Shown in pieces: positions 35,842 through 44,541 of a DNA stretch of 64,000 nt. The position numbers and the translations under genes were made by a program. The stretch lies in NCBI GenBank assembly GCA_965247975.1, contig OZ252050.1, positions 434,001 to 498,000 on the forward strand. Reading direction: 5' to 3'. Source of the DNA: Taishania sp965247975 (lineage in GTDB: Bacteria; Bacteroidota; Bacteroidia; Flavobacteriales_D; Crocinitomicaceae). The notes below the pieces were generated by a model that worked only from the letters and a program-made list of their open reading frames with translations, was not told the origin of the DNA and did not search any database. Numbering within the stretch: position 1 is the stretch's first letter; each line of letters starts with the position of its first letter.

Positions 35842-37071
35842 TTATTTTGGTAATTGAATTTTGTCAAAGGATGAAACACATCGATTCCAATTTGGTGAAT
35901 TTCCTTCTCTAACTAGCTGAATTGTTTGATATCCTGCTTCGTCTGCAGCTTCTAATTCTTCCCGAATATCGGAAAGAAATAGAATGGCTGAAGGATGAAA
36001 GTTAAGTGAACTACTTATTTTTCGGTACGTTTCTGAATCTCGTTTCCCTCCTGTTGTAGTGTCGAAATATACTGAAAATAAAGGTGTTAAATCGCCGTCG
36101 ATGGAATATCCAAAGATTAATTTTTGTGCGGCAATTGAACCTGAGGAAAATACACCTAAACCTCTATTTTCTGATTTACTTTTTTCAAGAAAAGGTTTCA
36201 CATCTGCATAAACATGTCCTTTAAGTTTGCCAGTTGCATAACCCGTTTCCCAGAGAATTCCTTGTAAGGTTTTCAATGGAGTGATTTTCCGATCTTCCAA
36301 GCTCCATTGTAGGAGTTTTTGAATGATTTCATCCTCTGAAGAAAGTTCTTCAGCATCGTTTTCCTTTGCCAAATATTGCGTTTCCTCGAAGGCTTTTTTT
36401 ACCTCCGGGAGATCTGTTAAATTTTTTAATTCCTGAATGTTATCTCTAAAATAAGGAAACAATTCATCGTATACAAAATTGACAGAGGTGGTTGTTCCCT
36501 CAATATCTGTCAGAATAAATTGAACCGGGTTTTGCAAAGGAACCATGAAATCAGAAAACTTTTGTTCCAAAGTGGAATTTGTGTATTCTGGAACCCAACC
36601 ACTCATGTCGATAAAAATACGAATCGCTTTTACAAATGGATTGGTGGCGCCTGCATCAAACCAATGTTTTGTTCCAGCAGGAACGGAAATTAAATCGCCT
36701 TTTTCGCAAAGCAAATTAAAGACGGGTTCATTTTCAAGGTTGAACCAAAATAAGCCCTGACCATCTACGAAAAATCGAATTTCGTCCTCAGAATGCGTAT
36801 GCTCTGCTAAAAATTTAGCACGAATAACGTCGTAGTTTTCCGTAAGGCTATTAATGGAGATTACATCAGCAGTTAAATAGCCTCCTTTTTGCATAAAAGG
36901 ATTTAAATCTTTTGAATATGCATCCAGTATTTCTTCTTGAGAAGCTGTATCTTCAAAAACAACATCACAACTCCATTGGTCGAAAAATAAATTGCGCGCA
37001 TTAAAAAATGCTCGAATTTCTTTTGGGTCGCGAATCGTAATGTTTTGTTCTGGAATGGATAAAATGGCCAT
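35842..37071 (-). CDS. Fused acireductone dioxygenase - enolase-phosphatase (MtnD-MtnC)
   Basis: One 409-aa chain carries two consecutive methionine-salvage enzymes. Residues 1-180 form the acireductone dioxygenase cupin with metal ligands H91, H93, E97 (AEHTHSEDEIRF) and H136 (PAGTKHWFD). Residues about 183-405 form the HAD enolase-phosphatase: VQFILTDIEGTTTSVNFV (D189, E191), GVFSSGSIAAQ, GGKRDSETYRKI and FLSDIREELEAADEAG. The phosphatase makes acireductone and the dioxygenase consumes it, so fusion could channel this unstable intermediate. The domain order is the reverse of the reaction order. Neither domain appears truncated and no internal start is needed. Confidence 0.93.
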   Translation of the reverse strand: MAILSIPEQNITIRDPKEIRAFFNARNLFFDQWSCDVVFEDTASQEEILDAYSKDLNPFMQKGGYLTADVISINSLTENYDVIRAKFLAEHTHSEDEIRFFVDGQGLFWFNLENEPVFNLLCEKGDLISVPAGTKHWFDAGATNPFVKAIRIFIDMSGWVPEYTNSTLEQKFSDFMVPLQNPVQFILTDIEGTTTSVNFVYDELFPYFRDNIQELKNLTDLPEVKKAFEETQYLAKENDAEELSSEDEIIQKLLQWSLEDRKITPLKTLQGILWETGYATGKLKGHVYADVKPFLEKSKSENRGLGVFSSGSIAAQKLIFGYSIDGDLTPLFSVYFDTTTGGKRDSETYRKISSSLNFHPSAILFLSDIREELEAADEAGYQTIQLVREGNSPNWNRCVSSFDKIQLPK

Positions 37072-37077
37072 GTTTTT

Positions 37078-37686
37078 TTATTTTACGCATTGTAAACGAT
37101 ATTCACACTCACAAAGATACTCCAAGGTCTCAAGATGTCGTTTGGCTTCAAATAGATTTTTGCCCCAAGCATATGTTCCATGCTTTTTCATGATAAAGGA
37201 ATGATTGGAAATTCGCCCCACATTTCGTTTTAATGTTTCACTAAAAGAAATCATGTCTTGGGTATTGTCAAAGACAGGAATCAACAATTGTGGTTCATGC
37301 GACGGTTGACCAGCAAATCCTTTCTGCACTTCATAGCCATGAAATGAAACATTGCCGGTTTTTTGAATTTCGGAAAGCACAACTGGAAAAACCGAATGAC
37401 TATGTAAAATGACTTTTGTCTCTGGAAATAATTGATACAAAACGCAATGAATCAATGTTTCGGCTGATGGTCGAAGATCAGAAAATTCTTTCGAAGCATT
37501 TCCAAATTCATCAACCACCATAAAATCGTTTTCTGAAAATTGAGATTTATCAATGCCACTTCTAGAGACCCAAATGGCATTCTGATCATCTTTAAATGAG
37601 TAATTCGTGGACGTTGCAGGCGACCATCCTTTTGAGTTGTAGAGCCGAATTGTTTCAGCGAGTTGTTGTTTCAATTCTTGAAGCAT
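37078..37686 (-). CDS. mtnB: Methylthioribulose-1-phosphate dehydratase
   Basis: Zinc-dependent class II aldolase-fold dehydratase, the step between MtnA and MtnC. The 202-aa length is normal. Motifs: AETIRLYNSKGWSPATSTNYS at the N-terminus, catalytic region AETLIHCVLYQLFP, zinc ligands in HSHSVFPVVLS, and a third His later in NHSFIMKKHGTYAWGKN. It lies 6 bp before mtnDC and 4 bp after the DUF1295 gene, giving the order DUF1295-mtnB-mtnDC-mtnA. Confidence 0.93.
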   Translation of the reverse strand: MLQELKQQLAETIRLYNSKGWSPATSTNYSFKDDQNAIWVSRSGIDKSQFSENDFMVVDEFGNASKEFSDLRPSAETLIHCVLYQLFPETKVILHSHSVFPVVLSEIQKTGNVSFHGYEVQKGFAGQPSHEPQLLIPVFDNTQDMISFSETLKRNVGRISNHSFIMKKHGTYAWGKNLFEAKRHLETLEYLCECEYRLQCVK

Positions 37687-37690
37687 TGAT

Positions 37691-38602
37691 TTAAAATTTC
37701 AAAAACGGAATAAAACGAGCAACAGATTTTTGATATTCCTTATATTTTGGATACTTTTCAGCAGTCACTCCTTCGCTAAACTCTGAACTTCCATAAAATA
37801 ATAAGATCAAAAGAATGGCTCCAGCAATAGACCAATTAATCCAAGATCCAGTTGCAGCTATAGAGAATAAATAGATAAAAACCCAAATGCTTTGTTCTGC
37901 CGTATAATTTGGGTGACGCATAATTTTCCAAAGTCCAACATTCGTGAAACCATGTTCAAATTCTCCCAATGGTTCTTTAGCATTGATGCGTCTATATTTT
38001 TCTGTTTGAAAATCATATTGTTGTTGATCTGCAACGAATTCCATGATAATTAAAAGTAAGACTCCAAGACCAATGAGGTAATCTACCCAAGTTAATGGTC
38101 CTCCGCCCAGTGCTTTAATCATTGGAAACACGATAAGCATAACAAGTCCCATTTGATACAGGGAAATAAAAAATAAATTAAACAAAAACCACTTCCAAGG
38201 CGCTTGAAATTCTGGTTTTGCTCTTAAAATTGCCCATCGGTAATCTTCGTCGCCTTCCCAAAAACGCCAAGAATAACCGCCTCTTCGCGCAAAGTTGAAA
38301 GTGAGTCTTCCACCCCAAAGCGTAATCAAAACGGCGATGAAAATCATTCGAGGTTCCCATGCAGATAAATAAGCAATCTGCCAAGCATAGCCAATAGGTG
38401 CGATGCTCCACAATTTATCTACTTGACTGTAATTGCCAGTAATTATACTCACAAAAAAACACAGCATTGCCAGCACAAGATAACTTGTTGCTAAAGAATA
38501 GATTACTGAAAGTTGAGATGCGTTTGGAGGAGTATCATAATAGTAGGCTACAATAGGCACGGTGATAAGTGTTGCAAGAAGAAGTATAACTGTTTTCCAC
38601 AT
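37691..38602 (-). CDS. DUF1295 integral membrane protein
   Basis: The 303-aa protein has about seven membrane segments. The C-terminal third has DQQQYDFQTEKYRR, then GLWKIMRHPNYTAEQSIW and KYPKYKEYQKSVARFIPF. This R-H-P-N-Y plus E-x-Y-Y/K-x-Y pattern is that of the DUF1295 / isoprenylcysteine methyltransferase / steroid reductase-like group, which uses SAM or NADPH. It is first in the methionine-salvage operon, 4 bp before mtnB. A SAM-using function would make metabolic sense because such enzymes connect to methylthioadenosine or SAM turnover, but this is inference. Confidence 0.8.
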   Translation of the reverse strand: MWKTVILLLATLITVPIVAYYYDTPPNASQLSVIYSLATSYLVLAMLCFFVSIITGNYSQVDKLWSIAPIGYAWQIAYLSAWEPRMIFIAVLITLWGGRLTFNFARRGGYSWRFWEGDEDYRWAILRAKPEFQAPWKWFLFNLFFISLYQMGLVMLIVFPMIKALGGGPLTWVDYLIGLGVLLLIIMEFVADQQQYDFQTEKYRRINAKEPLGEFEHGFTNVGLWKIMRHPNYTAEQSIWVFIYLFSIAATGSWINWSIAGAILLILLFYGSSEFSEGVTAEKYPKYKEYQKSVARFIPFLKF

Positions 38603-38744
38603 AGTTTAAATTTTTGAAAAACAAAGATGAAAAAAAACGATGACATTCGACCTTCATCACTTTACTTTAAAGAACAATTTGTATTTGAAACGTGGTTATT
38701 AATATTTTTATGTAAATTGCCTGCCAAAACTAACTTTTAATTGT

Positions 38745-39059
38745 ATGAGTGAAATAATTGACAATGAATCCGTCATCCTTTCAAAGACTGATGGAAATGA
38801 AAAATTACCAAGTTCAGGTGGAATTTTAACTTTAGGAATACTATCTATCGTTTTTGCTGGACTTTTGGGTTTAATTCTAGGGATTATTGGTACATCCATG
38901 TCGAAAAGATCTCTTCAATTGTATAAAGACAATCCATCAAAATATATGGCAACATCATTTAGTCATGTCAAGGCTGGACGCGTTTGTGGCATTATTGGAA
39001 TTTGTATTAGTAGCCTTGCCTTGTTTATTGTTATTTTAGTTGTAATTGCAAATTCTTAA
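38745..39059 (+). CDS. Small DUF4190-like membrane protein
   Basis: The 104-aa protein has two membrane helices (ILTLGILSIVFAGLLGLILG and VCGIIGICISSLALFIVIL) separated by a short soluble loop (SLQLYKDNPSKY). This matches the small 'CCC motif'/DUF4190 proteins common in Bacteroidota. The function is unknown. Its 3' end overlaps the convergent SGNH gene by 4 bp. Confidence 0.7.
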   Translation: MSEIIDNESVILSKTDGNEKLPSSGGILTLGILSIVFAGLLGLILGIIGTSMSKRSLQLYKDNPSKYMATSFSHVKAGRVCGIIGICISSLALFIVILVVIANS

Positions 39060-39799
39060 ATTTTACCAGCTTTAAAACGTTGGTAAAATCGATGTGCGTA
39101 TTTTTTTAGTTTACGTTGCAAGTACTTGGGCAACCTTACATCTGTGTCTCTCGTTTTGAGTACGTTTTTTTGTGTCATTACTTCATAAAATAAACACGAT
39201 GTGAGGAATGTTCCTTTACGATTCGGATGAGCGCCATCGCCATCATACAGGTTTACTTTTTGCTGAACGTCCGACCAAAGTTTACCGACAGGGACAACCG
39301 TTGCATCAATTTTTTTTCCCAATTCGGAATATGAATGATAAACAGAATCAGTCATCGATTTATTCCATTTATAGCCCCAAGTAGCATATAAGTATATTTT
39401 TGCACTCGGATTTCGTTTCCGGATTTTTCGCGCCCATTGCATGCCATAGCGAAAGAATGATTTACGTTCTTTAATTGACCCAGAACTGTATTCTTGTAAA
39501 ACAACATGATCCCATTTCTTTTCTTTGAAAATGGACTGTGTTTCGTTGTTTTTGTAATGTGTGTGCAGATGAAATTTGCCCTGTGCTGCTCGTGTAAAAT
39601 TGAGTTCTACTTTTTCTTTCGAATTTGATGCTAGTTCATTCAAATGTTGATCAAGTCCTTTGTTCCGGTAAGTATAGCTGTTTCCAATAAAAAGCACGTC
39701 AGTGGTGTATTCATCGGTTGGTTCATTAAACGCAAAAGAGTACCACACACCGAGCGTAATCAGTGCGAATGCCAGCAATATGATTCCTTTTTTAAACAT
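39056..39799 (-). CDS. SGNH/GDSL-type hydrolase, membrane-anchored or secreted
   Basis: The 247-aa protein has an N-terminal hydrophobic helix (residues 5-24), likely a signal anchor. Then VLFIGNSYTYRNKGLDQHL gives the SGNH block I variant (G-N-S), HVVLQEYSSG follows, and YDGDGAHPNRKGTFL gives the C-terminal D-x-x-H dyad. The likely substrates are envelope esters or acetylated sugars; the exact substrate is unknown. It has a consensus -7 box at 39820-39827, abutting the rpmA terminator. Confidence 0.72.
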   Translation of the reverse strand: MFKKGIILLAFALITLGVWYSFAFNEPTDEYTTDVLFIGNSYTYRNKGLDQHLNELASNSKEKVELNFTRAAQGKFHLHTHYKNNETQSIFKEKKWDHVVLQEYSSGSIKERKSFFRYGMQWARKIRKRNPSAKIYLYATWGYKWNKSMTDSVYHSYSELGKKIDATVVPVGKLWSDVQQKVNLYDGDGAHPNRKGTFLTSCLFYEVMTQKNVLKTRDTDVRLPKYLQRKLKKYAHRFYQRFKAGKI

Positions 39800-39819
39800 C
39801 GTTTTTCAAACGAAACGTT

Positions 39820-39827
39820 CAAATATA
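39820..39827 (-). promoter_or_regulatory. -7 promoter box TATATTTG
   Basis: Exact TAnnTTTG on the minus strand, 21 bp before the SGNH start. It overlaps the end of the rpmA terminator T-run, so termination and re-initiation are packed together. Confidence 0.6.
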
Positions 39828-39857
39828 AAAAAAGCAAGTCTCAAAACGAAACTTGCT
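39826..39857 (-). terminator. Terminator of the rplU-rpmA operon
   Basis: AGCAAGT (minus strand, 39851-39857) pairs with ACTTGCT (39833-39839) around an 11-nt loop, followed by seven Ts. It begins 26 bp after the rpmA stop. Confidence 0.8.
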
Positions 39858-39882
39858 CTTAATTTAAGTTGATATAATTTTC

Positions 39883-40152
39883 TTAAGCTTCTGTAGCTTC
39901 AAAAGAAACTACCGAAACAAAAGATCTGTTATCTCTTTTTTTACGGAATTCAACAACTCCATCAGTCAATGCATAAAGTGTGTGGTCTTTACCAACTCCA
40001 ACATTTGTTCCTGCATGATGATGCGTTCCTCTTTGACGAACAATAATGTTCCCTGCAATTGCAGCTTGTCCTCCAAAAATTTTCACTCCTAATCTCTTAC
40101 TTGCTGATTCACGTCCGTTTTTCGAACTACCAGCTCCTTTTTTATGTGCCAT
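39883..40152 (-). CDS. rpmA: 50S ribosomal protein L27
   Basis: The 89-aa protein begins MAHKKGAGSSKNGRESASKR, the conserved L27 N-terminus that reaches the peptidyl transferase centre. There is no extra N-terminal peptide needing cleavage, unlike Firmicutes L27. GTHHHAGTNVGVGKDHTLYAL is present. It lies 43 bp after rplU. Confidence 0.97.
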   Translation of the reverse strand: MAHKKGAGSSKNGRESASKRLGVKIFGGQAAIAGNIIVRQRGTHHHAGTNVGVGKDHTLYALTDGVVEFRKKRDNRSFVSVVSFEATEA

Positions 40153-40195
40153 TTTTTAAGTTTTTAAATCCGCCGAAACGAATTGTAAGTTCTTA

Positions 40196-40507
40196 TTAAG
40201 CGTTAATGCCTTTAATTTGAATCGATGTGAAACTTTGACGATGACCGTTTTTCTTACGGTATCCTTTTCTACGTTTCTTTTTGAAAACGATTACAGTTTC
40301 TCCTTTCAAGTGCTCAACTACCTCAGCAGTTACACTCGCACCTTCTATAGCTGGGGCGCCTAAAGTAATTGCTCCATCGTTGTCAATTAAAAGAACTTTA
40401 TCGAAAGTAACTTTCGAACCAGCCTCTGAATCTAAACGGTGTACAAAAACCTTTTGGTCTTTTTGCACTTTAAATTGCTGCCCTGCTATCTCTACAATTG
40501 CGTACAT
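40196..40507 (-). CDS. rplU: 50S ribosomal protein L21
   Basis: The 103-aa protein begins MYAIVEIAGQQFKVQKDQKV and has VIVFKKKRRKGYRKKNGHRQ, the rRNA-binding tail of L21. The standard rplU-rpmA pair. The promoter box TACCTTTG is at 40550-40557, giving a leader of about 35-40 nt. Confidence 0.97.
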   Translation of the reverse strand: MYAIVEIAGQQFKVQKDQKVFVHRLDSEAGSKVTFDKVLLIDNDGAITLGAPAIEGASVTAEVVEHLKGETVIVFKKKRRKGYRKKNGHRQSFTSIQIKGINA

Positions 40508-40549
40508 ATAGCTATTATTAAATTATAATTCTTACAAAAAATTGGACGA

Positions 40550-40557
40550 CAAAGGTA
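40550..40557 (-). promoter_or_regulatory. -7 promoter box TACCTTTG for rplU-rpmA
   Basis: Exact TAnnTTTG on the minus strand, 43 bp before the rplU start. Confidence 0.65.
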
Positions 40558-40568
40558 GTGTTTTATTA

Positions 40569-41516
40569 TTAGATCGCAAGTTTTTCTTTAGAATTCTTCC
40601 GATTTTTATGCTTTTCTCTCATTTGGGGCCAGTAATTGGCAATAAAAACCCCTGTCAAAACGATAAACATGGCCAAGATTTGCATGACATTAATGGACTC
40701 TTTGACCATGAAACCAATCAATACAGCAACGATTGGAATCAAATAGGTAACGCTGCTCGCAAAAAGAGTAGATGAGTTGGCAATTACTCCATTGAAAATG
40801 ATCACTGCAAATGCTGTTCCGACAATACCAAGAATGGCAATGAAACCTAAAGCCGTGAAACTTTCTTTGTTTGTATAAAATGGCTCTTGAACCTGAAAGA
40901 CAATTAATGCAATGATCGATGGTAGAAAAATGGTGAAAAAAGCCAAAGAAGTAATTTCTATGGGTCGCAAATGACTCAATCTGTATTTAATTAAATTCAA
41001 ACTGATACCATATAGAAATGTGGCCAAAACAATCGCCAAAATGTGCCAGTAAGTTCCCGTATTGGATTCTAAATTGCCCGAAGTGCTTAGCAAAACAATT
41101 CCAGCGGTCCCAATCAGTACTCCTATTAATTGGATGAAGGTCAAACGATTTTTGAAAAACAAAAAGCCAATAATGAGTGTAAAAATAGGAGTGAAGCTAT
41201 TTAGCATGCCTGCGTAACCTGAACTTACACCTTTTTCAGCAAACGTGAATAGGAACGCCGGAACAAAATTGCCGCAAATTCCTGAACCTAATAGTGCAAG
41301 CCAAACTTTGGGTGATTTTACTTTTCTAATTGCACGCAATGCGAATGGCAACAAAACCAATCCAGCCAAGAACATGCGTAAGGCAGCAACTTGTCTATCA
41401 GAAAATATTTCATTCCCTTCTGCATCGAACATGCCTTTTTTCATGAGGATAAATGAACTTCCCCAAATGCAAGCAAGTAAAATGAGCATTAACCAACTTT
41501 TGGTTTCTTTTGTCAT
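40569..41516 (-). CDS. EamA (DMT superfamily) transporter
   Basis: The 315-aa protein has ten membrane segments in two EamA repeats. The first has WLMLILLACIWGSSFILMK at the N-terminus, typical of the family; the second begins YWHILAIVLATFLYGISLNL. A short basic tail (KHKNRKNSKEKLAI) faces the cytoplasm. DMT exporters move amino acids, nucleotides or other metabolites; the substrate cannot be told. Confidence 0.88.
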   Translation of the reverse strand: MTKETKSWLMLILLACIWGSSFILMKKGMFDAEGNEIFSDRQVAALRMFLAGLVLLPFALRAIRKVKSPKVWLALLGSGICGNFVPAFLFTFAEKGVSSGYAGMLNSFTPIFTLIIGFLFFKNRLTFIQLIGVLIGTAGIVLLSTSGNLESNTGTYWHILAIVLATFLYGISLNLIKYRLSHLRPIEITSLAFFTIFLPSIIALIVFQVQEPFYTNKESFTALGFIAILGIVGTAFAVIIFNGVIANSSTLFASSVTYLIPIVAVLIGFMVKESINVMQILAMFIVLTGVFIANYWPQMREKHKNRKNSKEKLAI

Positions 41517-41554
41517 ATCTTTGTTCGATTCAAATTTGTTGGTTGCAAAAGTGG

Positions 41555-42991
41555 CTAATAATTTCGGTAATCATTCCATAAAATGCTCCGCAAACCAATA
41601 ACAGGATAATACTTGATTTTCGAATCTAAACTAGAATAACGAAGTTGATTTTCGAAATAGGAGTGCAACCTCATTGGTTGAAATACTTCGTAGTCAAGTG
41701 TAATGATAGAAATGAATGAATTTTTGCCTCGACCTTGCGCGGTCTCAATACCATAATCTGAAGGACGATTGTTATACGGCACATAAACATTAAATCCATA
41801 ATTGTAAATTGTTGTATCACTTGCAATTCCTTGAAGCGAATAGCTCAAGAACACTTTAGCTGTCCATTTTTTGTGTTGCCATTTTATCTCACCAATTAAT
41901 TCATGAAAATTACTTCCTAATGGATGAGCCAAATTCGAACCTTGGTTTCCATAATTGTGAAATTGATCGATATGCGCATAGGTGTAAGGCCTCACATAAT
42001 TGTATTCGGCCCGCACAAACCAGTTTCCAAGTTTCGTTTTAAAACGTGATTTATAGCCAAATTGCATTCCAAATTTGTTTGCCCACCATTTGGTTTTTTT
42101 TCGTATTTCAGTCAAATTGAATTCATCCATAATCAATTGCGAATACAAAGTATGTTGTTTCCAATGACCGTCTAAGGATAATCCAAGCAATACGTTATCT
42201 GATGATCCTAAGGAATATTCTTGCGGACGATAAAAAATGATAGGGTTTAAATATTCAACGTCATAACCACGATTCAATAGCGTATCTTTTGGTCGAAACA
42301 TCACTGATTCGAAAACACCAATGGTGAGCCATTTTGCCGCATTCAAACTAATGTGATGGGTGGCACCATTCTTTGAACTGTATTTTGCACCCAATTTTTC
42401 ACGCATAAATTGATACATGACTGTATATTCTACCCGCCAAAATCGTGTTCTAATTTGTCCAAAGGGAAATGGATCACCATAATCACTTAAAAACAATGAG
42501 CGACTTCCTTCTCCAATAAAATGATTATCTAAACCAACCTGAAAATTGAAGATATCGTTTGGAGTATAGCTAATTAGACCACGAACGTCAACATAATATT
42601 CATTTTTTCCTTTGCGCTCTGCGTAATAGGAATTGGTGTTAAAAACAGTATTTGGTTCGGAGATGCCCCCAATTCCAGCGATCCTTGCATACCATTTTTT
42701 GGAAGTCAATTCCATGCTCACACCTGCACCTACCCGATATCCTATTGAGTCCAAATAACTTCCGTTCAAATCGGACAACGGTGAAATGCTGAATTGATTC
42801 GCTTTTTCGCTCGTGTTTTTTGTCCAAACTTTTTGTGTTTTTTGTCGCACAAATGGACGTAGGTTTGAATGAAATTTGACGTTTGAATGACTTATGGAAT
42901 CATTTGGCATTTCTTCAATTATATACCCAACATTAGATTGCGCCAATGAAAGACATGGAAGAAAAAATAATATGTAAACGAACAATTTCAT
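41555..42991 (-). CDS. Wzi-like outer-membrane barrel protein (copy 2)
   Basis: The 478-aa protein has a signal peptide (1-17, CLSLAQ) and many amphipathic strands ending in an aromatic-rich C-terminus. The motif LDNHFIGEGSRSLFLSDYGDP is shared with the upstream neighbour and with Wzi-type capsule-assembly barrels. It shares one base with the preceding gene's stop (TAATG). It probably helps anchor or assemble surface polysaccharide; no polysaccharide synthesis genes are adjacent. Confidence 0.65.
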   Translation of the reverse strand: MKLFVYILFFLPCLSLAQSNVGYIIEEMPNDSISHSNVKFHSNLRPFVRQKTQKVWTKNTSEKANQFSISPLSDLNGSYLDSIGYRVGAGVSMELTSKKWYARIAGIGGISEPNTVFNTNSYYAERKGKNEYYVDVRGLISYTPNDIFNFQVGLDNHFIGEGSRSLFLSDYGDPFPFGQIRTRFWRVEYTVMYQFMREKLGAKYSSKNGATHHISLNAAKWLTIGVFESVMFRPKDTLLNRGYDVEYLNPIIFYRPQEYSLGSSDNVLLGLSLDGHWKQHTLYSQLIMDEFNLTEIRKKTKWWANKFGMQFGYKSRFKTKLGNWFVRAEYNYVRPYTYAHIDQFHNYGNQGSNLAHPLGSNFHELIGEIKWQHKKWTAKVFLSYSLQGIASDTTIYNYGFNVYVPYNNRPSDYGIETAQGRGKNSFISIITLDYEVFQPMRLHSYFENQLRYSSLDSKIKYYPVIGLRSILWNDYRNY

Positions 42992-44541
42992 TAAAAATCG
43001 GAATAGTGGTTTAGTAAGTTTGTTTTTAAACCAAGACTAAACATGTTTGTGAGTTTGTTGGCAGAAAAACTGTCTGATCTCAAGAGCCAATTTCCAAAAA
43101 GCATCAGGTTCAATTTGCGATTGAATCGATAACCGATTTCTAATTCATTGTGAAATATAGAACCAGCGACTAATGGATTGATTTTTTTTGTGGGCAATAA
43201 ACTTACCTCCGAATAATCTGTTAATGAATAATAGATTGACTTTAAATCGACGTATGCTCTTTTCCATTCATAATTCGCACGAAGCACTCCTTCCACAAAT
43301 CCTTGACCTTTTGGATGTGCAAGTGGCAAATTATAATGACTGTAATTTAATCTGCTTATTTGTGAAGAATATACCTCATTGGAAGCATAGTTTGCCTCGA
43401 GTTGTACAAAAAGTTGTTTGATTTTTAAGGGCTCAGAAAATCTAAATCCTAATTGACCAGCAGTTCCATTTGTTTTATTGTTAAATGCAAATTGACCATA
43501 AATTCGGAGATAATTAGTTGCAGAAAATCCGATGTTTAAACCCAGAATGGAATTTATTTCTCGTTCATTTAAGAGAAACGCTCCAATGATAGGCACAGGA
43601 TTGTAAAACAGTGGATTGGCGGATTTCGAGACAATTGAATCTCCTCTTGAGTAAATAGTTCCTTCGAATAAGGAAATGTTCAGCTTTTTATTTGCTCGGA
43701 AGGATAGATAATTGACCGCATAGCCTTTTGGTTCGTAATATGCTTCGACAGATGTGCTCGCTGGTTTACGCAATAAATTAATGAATTTTGTGCGCAAATA
43801 AACAAATTCCCATTTAGGAAGAAACCTGTAGTTTGCCTGAATATAGGGAGATGAATAGCTATTGTCTGATAATAACATAGACCTATAACCATCACCAATA
43901 AAGTGTTGATTATTTCCTGCTGAAAGGGTCAAAACCTTAAATGGTTTATAAATGATGTTTCCAATGGCATACGCGTAGTCAAATGCATCAATCTTAAATA
44001 TTTTTGTTCTTCCTGCGCCAGGTATTACTGCGTTTTGTGTTTTATAATTAGAATTTTGAGGGTATAGCTCTCCAACCGAACGGTAATAAACACTTTGGTA
44101 CATTGGGTTTCGGGACTGATTTTCGTAAAAGCTCGTCGAAAAGGAAAAGTTCTTAAATAGATCTCCTTCAATGAAAAATCCTCTAGAATTTTGATACAAT
44201 CTGCGTTTTAGCGTATCCTCTAAATCTCGGGAATATGTAAAATCAAGTACAGGACTTATCGTCAAATAATAATTGTCGCCTTTAAATTCCAGCAAATGCT
44301 TTTGAAACAAAATCTTTGTTATATCATAATACTGTTTAGTTGTATCGACAATTTTGTCATTTAAATTGTATTGGTCTTCATTTACCGGAAAAAATGAATT
44401 TCCAGAATATCCTTCCATGCGATGTGTTGCGTGATATAATTTGTCCTTGTAAAATCCATTTAAGGAAATGAAATTTTGTTGAGCATAGTGCTGAAATGCA
44501 ACGAAAAACAGGCTATATGTCAAAAGCAATTTTTTAAGCAT
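42991..44541 (-). CDS. Wzi-like outer-membrane barrel protein (copy 1)
   Basis: The 516-aa protein has a signal peptide (1-20, FQHYAQ) and an extended barrel. It carries GNNQHFIGDGYRSMLLSDNS, the counterpart of the motif in the downstream gene, so the two are diverged tandem paralogues. Its start overlaps the cysQ stop by 8 bp, so cysQ and both barrels form one operon. Confidence 0.65.
   Translation of the reverse strand: MLKKLLLTYSLFFVAFQHYAQQNFISLNGFYKDKLYHATHRMEGYSGNSFFPVNEDQYNLNDKIVDTTKQYYDITKILFQKHLLEFKGDNYYLTISPVLDFTYSRDLEDTLKRRLYQNSRGFFIEGDLFKNFSFSTSFYENQSRNPMYQSVYYRSVGELYPQNSNYKTQNAVIPGAGRTKIFKIDAFDYAYAIGNIIYKPFKVLTLSAGNNQHFIGDGYRSMLLSDNSYSSPYIQANYRFLPKWEFVYLRTKFINLLRKPASTSVEAYYEPKGYAVNYLSFRANKKLNISLFEGTIYSRGDSIVSKSANPLFYNPVPIIGAFLLNEREINSILGLNIGFSATNYLRIYGQFAFNNKTNGTAGQLGFRFSEPLKIKQLFVQLEANYASNEVYSSQISRLNYSHYNLPLAHPKGQGFVEGVLRANYEWKRAYVDLKSIYYSLTDYSEVSLLPTKKINPLVAGSIFHNELEIGYRFNRKLNLMLFGNWLLRSDSFSANKLTNMFSLGLKTNLLNHYSDF

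Noticed and set aside
38603..38744. SAM riboswitch before the methionine-salvage operon
   Set aside because: I found no conserved SAM riboswitch core or terminator pair in the short leader.
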